From contig VSNT01000039.1 of NCBI GenBank assembly GCA_009774465.1, positions 1 to 27,779 of the forward strand: 27,779 bases of DNA, given 5' to 3'. The translations under genes were made by a program, and so were the position numbers. The stretch comes from Lachnospiraceae bacterium (GTDB lineage: Bacteria; Bacillota_A; Clostridia; Lachnospirales; Lachnospiraceae). The notes beneath the pieces are model-generated. The model was not told the DNA's origin, ran no database searches, and saw only the letters and a list, made by a program, of their open reading frames with translations. Positions 24,170 to 27,779 of this stretch are shown in pieces (position 1 is the first letter of the stretch; the number at the start of each line of letters is the position of its first letter).

Positions 24170-24236
24170 GTTACCAAAAAGTAACTTAGGTTACAAAAAA
24201 GTGCGTACTTGTAGGATTTTTGCCGGCCGGTATAAT
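24170..24236 (+). promoter_or_regulatory. Promoter and operator-like motifs of the ACGX operon
   Basis: A perfect -10, TATAAT at 24231-24236, has a -35-like TTGTAG at 24209-24214 (16-base spacer). Upstream are GTTAC at 24170-24174, its inverse GTAAC at 24181-24185, and GTTAC again at 24190-24194. AAGTGCGTACTT, itself an inverted repeat, abuts the -35. The self-complementary CCGGCCGG lies directly before the -10 (24223-24230). The GTTAC motif also occurs in the middle hxlR repeat, suggesting a shared regulator. Confidence 0.65.
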
Positions 24237-24297
24237 GAGCATTACAGAAGGCAATCGTGCCGGATGAAACCAATTCTGATAAAGGAGGTACAGAGAG

Positions 24298-24510
24298 ATG
24301 GCATTATCAAACATAGCCGGTTGGAACGAGAACATAGCAGGAAGCGCCTGCGGGGCATCTGATAAACCCGCAGCCTGCGGTTCCGCCTGTGGCGCAGGCG
24401 ATAAACCGGAAGAGAAACCAGCAGCCTGCGGTTCCGCCTGTGGCGCCGGCGACAAGCCGGAAGAGAAGCCAGCAGCCTGCGGTTCTGCCTGTGGCGCCGG
24501 TGACAAATAA
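24298..24510 (+). CDS. ACGX-repeat RiPP precursor peptide
   Basis: A 70-residue peptide. Residues 1-16 (MALSNIAGWNENIAGS) form a short leader-like part. The rest consists of repeats of KPEEKPAACGSACGAGD, a 17-residue unit that is 51 bases in the DNA (copies of GCAGCCTGCGG start at 24370, 24421 and 24472). A first, shorter unit is ACGASDKPA. ACGX occurs seven times and all seven Cys lie in it. Four Cys sit in C-x3-D motifs (C18-D22, C31-D35, C48-D52, C65-D69), and three more precede them by four residues. No Gly-Gly cleavage site is evident. AAAGGAGGT, a near-perfect ribosome site, precedes the ATG, fitting high expression. The adjacent radical SAM/SPASM gene marks it as its substrate. Confidence 0.88.
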   Translation: MALSNIAGWNENIAGSACGASDKPAACGSACGAGDKPEEKPAACGSACGAGDKPEEKPAACGSACGAGDK

Positions 24511-24528
24511 GAAGTCATATACTGCAGC

Positions 24529-24561
24529 AAGTCCCCCGTCTGTTTAAGGCTCGGGGGACTT
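24529..24561 (+). promoter_or_regulatory. Hairpin between precursor and maturase genes
   Basis: AAGTCCCCCG (24529-24538) and CGGGGGACTT (24552-24561) form a perfect 10-bp stem with a 13-base loop; CTGC and GCAG allow an outer extension. No T run follows. It probably stabilises the precursor message or causes partial termination, giving much more peptide than enzyme. Confidence 0.7.
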
Positions 24562-24639
24562 AGGCAGGACGGAATGATAACTGATTTGAATATAGCGGCT
24601 ATTTAGCTGTTTAGATAGAAAGTTGGAGGAGCAAGGAAG

Positions 24640-25695
24640 ATGAAACCATATTTTTCGTTTCAATGGCATATTACAGATGAGTGCGACCAGCGGTGTAAGC
24701 ACTGTTACATCTACTCGGCAGGAAAACACGACTGCCTGTTATCTATGACATGGAAGCAGATGAAGGATACGTTTTATAATTGTCTGGATTTTTGCAGGGT
24801 ATATGGACGAATCCCTTATTTTTATATTACCGGAGGCGATCCGATTCTGCATCCGGATTTTTGGAAGCTTTTGAAACTTATGCGCGGGCATGATATTAAA
24901 TTTACAATCCTTGGAAACCCGTTTCATTTAAATGACCAGGTGTGCCGGGAATTGAAATGGTATGGCTGTGAGAAGTATCAGCTTTCTCTGGACGGACTTC
25001 GCCAGACACATGACTGGTTCAGAAAACCGGGTTCTTACGACTGCACCCTTGAAAAAATTGCATGTATCAATAAAGCAGGAATACGCAGTGTTATTATGAC
25101 TACAGTTTCTAAAACAAACCGTATGGAAGTTGCGGGAATCATTGATGCGGCAGTTCAGGCAGGAGCAGATGTTTTTGCTTTTTCCAGATATGTGCCAAGC
25201 GGCGGAAATCTGGATGCGGGTATGACAGCGTTAGAATACAGGGAACTGCTTGCTATCTGTGACAAAAAATTCAGGGAATATGAGGGGGAGGGATGCAAAA
25301 CATATTTTAACAAAAAAGATCATCTGTGGACGCTTTATGAGTATGAAACCGGGGAATTTAAGATCCCGGAAGATGCAAAGAAAGGAATGATTTATGGCGG
25401 GTGCAACTGTGGAAACTGCCATCTGACTATTCTCCCCTCCGGAGAAATCTATGCCTGCCGCAGGGCAGCGGACAGTAAGGTAGGAAATGTTTTTGAAGAC
25501 CGTATTGCAGATGTGTGGATTACGAGCATGGAACAATACCGTGATTATGAAAAATTCAGCAAATGCTCAAGATGTAAGCTGCTTTCGTGGTGCAGGGGCT
25601 GCCCTGCTGTGGCAAAGGGAACCTGTGGAGATTTTTATGGGGACGATCCCCAGTGCTGGGCAACGGAAGAAAACGGTCTTATTGAACCGAAGTGA
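24640..25695 (+). CDS. Radical SAM/SPASM peptide maturase, ACGX system
   Basis: A 351-residue enzyme. The radical SAM cluster motif is C15-x3-C19-x2-C22, followed by the GGDP (65-68) SAM-binding motif. The C-terminal SPASM region has cysteines at 255, 257, 260, 273, 309, 312, 318, 321, 329 and 339, enough for two auxiliary [4Fe-4S] clusters. SPASM enzymes of this size install thioether or carbon-carbon links in ribosomal peptides. The gene follows the ACGX-repeat peptide by 129 bases, the arrangement for which the 'ACGX system' subfamily is named. GGAGGAGCAAGGAAG lies directly before the ATG. There is no RRE-like extension at the N-terminus. The linkage chemistry is inferred. Confidence 0.9.
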   Translation: MKPYFSFQWHITDECDQRCKHCYIYSAGKHDCLLSMTWKQMKDTFYNCLDFCRVYGRIPYFYITGGDPILHPDFWKLLKLMRGHDIKFTILGNPFHLNDQVCRELKWYGCEKYQLSLDGLRQTHDWFRKPGSYDCTLEKIACINKAGIRSVIMTTVSKTNRMEVAGIIDAAVQAGADVFAFSRYVPSGGNLDAGMTALEYRELLAICDKKFREYEGEGCKTYFNKKDHLWTLYEYETGEFKIPEDAKKGMIYGGCNCGNCHLTILPSGEIYACRRAADSKVGNVFEDRIADVWITSMEQYRDYEKFSKCSRCKLLSWCRGCPAVAKGTCGDFYGDDPQCWATEENGLIEPK

Positions 25696-25726
25696 GCGGA
25701 ATAAGTAGAATAAGGAGAATTATAGG

Positions 25727-26356
25727 ATGGATGCGAAAACCTGTATAGAAAAACTGGGGTATGTGGGGGTGCTTAATTTTGCTACAGTTGACGAGGATGG
25801 GGCTCCCCAGGTCAGAAATATCAGTGCAGTCCACTACGAGGGGACGGATATCTATTTTCTGACGGCAAGGGGAAAATCTTTTGCCAGGCAGCTCTATAGG
25901 GATGGCAGGGTACAGATATCCGGCTACACCAGATACAAAGAGACAATTCGGGTGTCAGGAACAGCTTTGGAAGTACCAAAGGAGGAACAGATCAAATGGC
26001 GGGATATTCTGTATCAGGAACAGCCATATCTGGAAAATGTATATCCCGGTGAAAGTAAAAACATTGATACCATATTTGTAATAAAAAATTATACAATTGA
26101 ATATTTCTGTCTATCAACCAGACCAATTACAAGGGAGTATTTTGTTGTAGGGGATGCGGTTTTAAAACCGAAAGGCTATCGGATTACAAAAGCCTGCATT
26201 GGCTGTGGAAAATGTGCCGGGGTTTGTCCTCAGAAAGCTGTGGATAAAGGAACTCCGAAGCCTTACTCCATACGACAAAACAATTGTCTCCAGTGCGGAA
26301 ACTGCTTCGAGAATTGTCCGGTGAAAGCGATAGAGCCTTTACAGATTGAATGTTGA
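25727..26356 (+). CDS. FMN-binding split-barrel / double [4Fe-4S] ferredoxin fusion
   Basis: A 209-residue fusion. Residues 1-~130 resemble the pyridoxamine-phosphate-oxidase-like flavin split barrel (GVLNFATVDEDGAPQVRNIS, then YFLTARGKSFARQL). Residues 155-205 are a two-cluster ferredoxin: C157, C160, C163, C167 and C187, C190, C193, C197, each ending in CP. It could pass electrons between a flavin and Fe-S acceptors. As the third gene of the unit, 31 bases after the maturase, it is a plausible reductant for the radical SAM enzyme or a partner of the next gene. AAGGAG lies nine bases before the ATG. Confidence 0.87.
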   Translation: MDAKTCIEKLGYVGVLNFATVDEDGAPQVRNISAVHYEGTDIYFLTARGKSFARQLYRDGRVQISGYTRYKETIRVSGTALEVPKEEQIKWRDILYQEQPYLENVYPGESKNIDTIFVIKNYTIEYFCLSTRPITREYFVVGDAVLKPKGYRITKACIGCGKCAGVCPQKAVDKGTPKPYSIRQNNCLQCGNCFENCPVKAIEPLQIEC

Positions 26357-26406
26357 GTCAAAAACCCCTGTCAGCAAGCTGTGGGATAAAGAAAGGATGA
26401 TTTATT

Positions 26407-26970
26407 ATGGAATTATTAGATGCTATTAGTGGGAGAAGGTCTGTCAGGAAGTTTACAGATTCGCCCGTAACGAAAGAAACAATTGAAAAAATACTTAAGG
26501 TGGTGGACTACTGCCCCAACGCAGGAAACCGTAATTCTACAAAAATTGTTGTGATAACAGATCGGGCTGTCATTGATTATATTGGGAAATCTCATATGGT
26601 AATTATCCGGAATTTTAATAAAGGGATCATGGAACTGCCTTCGGAGGAGGAGATTGCTGCATCTGAAAGCGCCTTTTATAATGCCCAGGCAGTGGTGGCG
26701 CTGTTCGGACCGAGAAACTTTTATTTTTCTTCAGCAGATGCGTATATTATGGCACAGAATATTACCCTTGCCGCTTTTGAACAGAAGGTATCCACCTGTA
26801 TCGTCGGGGAAGTTTTAAACGCCCTCGCAACGAAAAAAGGAAAACAGATTCAAAATAAAATGGGAATTCCTGAGGAATTTGTTCCGCAGGCATATGTCAC
26901 TTTAGGGTATTGTGACGGAGAATATCCCAAATATCCGAAACGCCATTATTCTGATGTGATTTATGTTTAA
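26407..26970 (+). CDS. Nitroreductase family FMN oxidoreductase
   Basis: A 187-residue protein of the nitroreductase fold. The N-terminal FMN-phosphate motif is RRSVRKFTDSPV, followed by PNAGNRNSTKIVVITD and the second half AQNITLAAFEQKVSTCIVGE. Family members reduce nitro groups, quinones or flavins with NAD(P)H, and some act as RiPP dehydrogenases. It is 50 bases after the ferredoxin fusion with no terminator between. HxlR proteins commonly control genes of this type, which supports control by the divergent HxlR. A role in peptide maturation is possible but not shown; a detoxifying role is the simpler alternative. Confidence 0.9.
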   Translation: MELLDAISGRRSVRKFTDSPVTKETIEKILKVVDYCPNAGNRNSTKIVVITDRAVIDYIGKSHMVIIRNFNKGIMELPSEEEIAASESAFYNAQAVVALFGPRNFYFSSADAYIMAQNITLAAFEQKVSTCIVGEVLNALATKKGKQIQNKMGIPEEFVPQAYVTLGYCDGEYPKYPKRHYSDVIYV

Positions 26971-27024
26971 AAGGGAGCATTGTGTTTCAGGGATGCGGGA
27001 AAATGGCAGAAATGGAGGACTTAT

Positions 27025-27779
27025 ATGTTTGGGAATATAAAAGAAAAATCTTTCGGAAAAGATTCTGGAAGGGAACAGATTGACAGGCTGAAAAAAGAAC
27101 TTGAAATGGCAGATGCTGTTGTAATCGGCGCCGGCTCGGGACTATCCACATCTGCCGGGTTTACCTACAGGGGAGAGCGGTTTGAGAGGTATTTCTTTGA
27201 TTTTGCATTAAAATACGGTATCAGGGATATTTATTCCGGTGGGTTTTATCCATTTCCTGATACAGAAACCTATTGGGCTTGGTGGGCAAGGCACATTTAT
27301 TACAACAGGTATATTGATGCTCCAAAGCCTGTGTATGCACGTCTGCTTGAACTTGTAAAAGAGAAAGATTATTTTGTCATTACGACCAACGTGGACCATC
27401 AGTTCCAGAGGGCCGGATTTGATAAAAAGAAGCTGTTTTATACGCAGGGGGACTATGGCCTATTCCAGAGTGTAAATCCGGCGGTTCAGAAGACTTATGA
27501 TAATGAAGAATGGGTAAGGAAGGCAATGGAAGCGCAGGGATTTAAAAAGGATTCTGAAGGTATATTTCAGGTACCTGAGAGCAAGGAAATTACAATGAAA
27601 ATACCAACGGAATTGATTCCTAAATGTCCGGAAGATGGCAGTGATGTGACGATGAATCTGCGGGCGGATGATTCCTTCGTGGAAGATGAGGGCTGGCACA
27701 AAGCTGCAGCAGCTTATTCCGATTTTCTTCGCCAACATGCAAATTTGCGTGTCCTTTATCTGGAGCTGGGGGTTGGAGG
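27025..27779 (+). CDS. Sirtuin, macrodomain-associated (SirTM-like), cut by window end
   Basis: 251 codons are visible, and the frame is still open at the edge in ELGVGG, near the end of the Rossmann part. GAGSGLSTSAG (35-45) is the NAD-binding loop, and TTNVDHQFQRAG (120-131) contains the conserved N122 and D124. Where classical sirtuins have the catalytic HG, this reads YTQGDYGLFQ with Q141. That replacement is characteristic of SirTM proteins, which ADP-ribosylate lipoylated GcvH-L and do not deacetylate. IPKCPEDGSDVTMNLRADD (198-216) keeps only one Cys of the expected CxxC. TGGAGG precedes the ATG by eight bases, and the gap from the nitroreductase is 54 bases. Partner genes (macrodomain, GcvH-L, lipoate ligase) would be beyond the window. 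Confidence 0.85.
   Translation, partial: MFGNIKEKSFGKDSGREQIDRLKKELEMADAVVIGAGSGLSTSAGFTYRGERFERYFFDFALKYGIRDIYSGGFYPFPDTETYWAWWARHIYYNRYIDAPKPVYARLLELVKEKDYFVITTNVDHQFQRAGFDKKKLFYTQGDYGLFQSVNPAVQKTYDNEEWVRKAMEAQGFKKDSEGIFQVPESKEITMKIPTELIPKCPEDGSDVTMNLRADDSFVEDEGWHKAAAAYSDFLRQHANLRVLYLELGVG

Noticed and set aside
24361..24510. CRISPR-like array from the 51-bp repeats
   Set aside because: The repeats are contiguous, in frame and coding, with no spacers.
24186..24530. Minus-strand frame opposite the ACGX peptide with repeated SPAPQAEPQAAG units
   Set aside because: Its repeats are the complement of the precursor repeats. It has no ribosome site, and the plus-strand gene has a perfect one and a partner enzyme.

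Overview
The window looks like a chromosomal segment of a low-GC Gram-positive anaerobe, most likely a Lachnospiraceae-type Clostridium relative. This rests on strong AGGAGG-type ribosome sites, a T-box leader on ileS, a LacL/LacM-type split beta-galactosidase, VanW, PadR and HxlR proteins, and an ACGX-type radical SAM peptide system. It contains no rRNA, tRNA, insertion sequence or CRISPR array. The first ~55 bases are GC-rich and do not fit what follows, so they may be a contig edge.

Layout. (1) 56-439: 3' part of a heptad-repeat coiled-coil protein, then a bidirectional terminator. (2) 529-3271, minus strand: an Eis-like GNAT acetyltransferase and nicotinate phosphoribosyltransferase in one transcription unit with its own promoter. 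(3) 3475-7021: an isoleucine T-box leader (specifier ATC, intrinsic terminator) and ileS, a 1051-residue long-form enzyme. (4) 7029-9654: glycogen phosphorylase with its own promoter and a trailing hairpin. (5) 9738-12777: tcdA (t6A to ct6A dehydratase) followed by a membrane-bound sensor/AraC regulator. (6) 12970-19069: a sugar ABC importer (lipoprotein plus two permeases, no ATPase) and a two-subunit beta-galactosidase, closed by a strong terminator. The regulator just upstream is the obvious candidate to sense and switch on this galactoside unit. (7) 19238-21108: a small charged protein and a tandem-domain polyphosphate:AMP phosphotransferase. (8) 21226-22065, minus: a VanW-family protein. 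(9) 22297-23611: a PadR regulator and a CPBP-like membrane protein, overlapping, behind a near-perfect 24-bp palindrome. (10) 23655-24070, minus: an HxlR regulator with a consensus promoter that carries three direct repeats at an exact 19-bp period.

(11) 24170-27779 is the most interesting part. A promoter with GTTAC/GTAAC motifs drives a 70-residue peptide made of repeated ACGX units with four C-x3-D motifs. It is followed by a radical SAM/SPASM maturase, an FMN-barrel/double [4Fe-4S] fusion, a nitroreductase and a macrodomain-type sirtuin that runs off the window. I read this as a RiPP locus (the family named bioinformatically as the ACGX system), plausibly making thioether-bridged peptides of ranthipeptide type. 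Redox partners lie in the same transcription unit and a possibly redox-sensing HxlR protein is divergent to it. The peptide product, its chemistry and the role of the sirtuin are inference.
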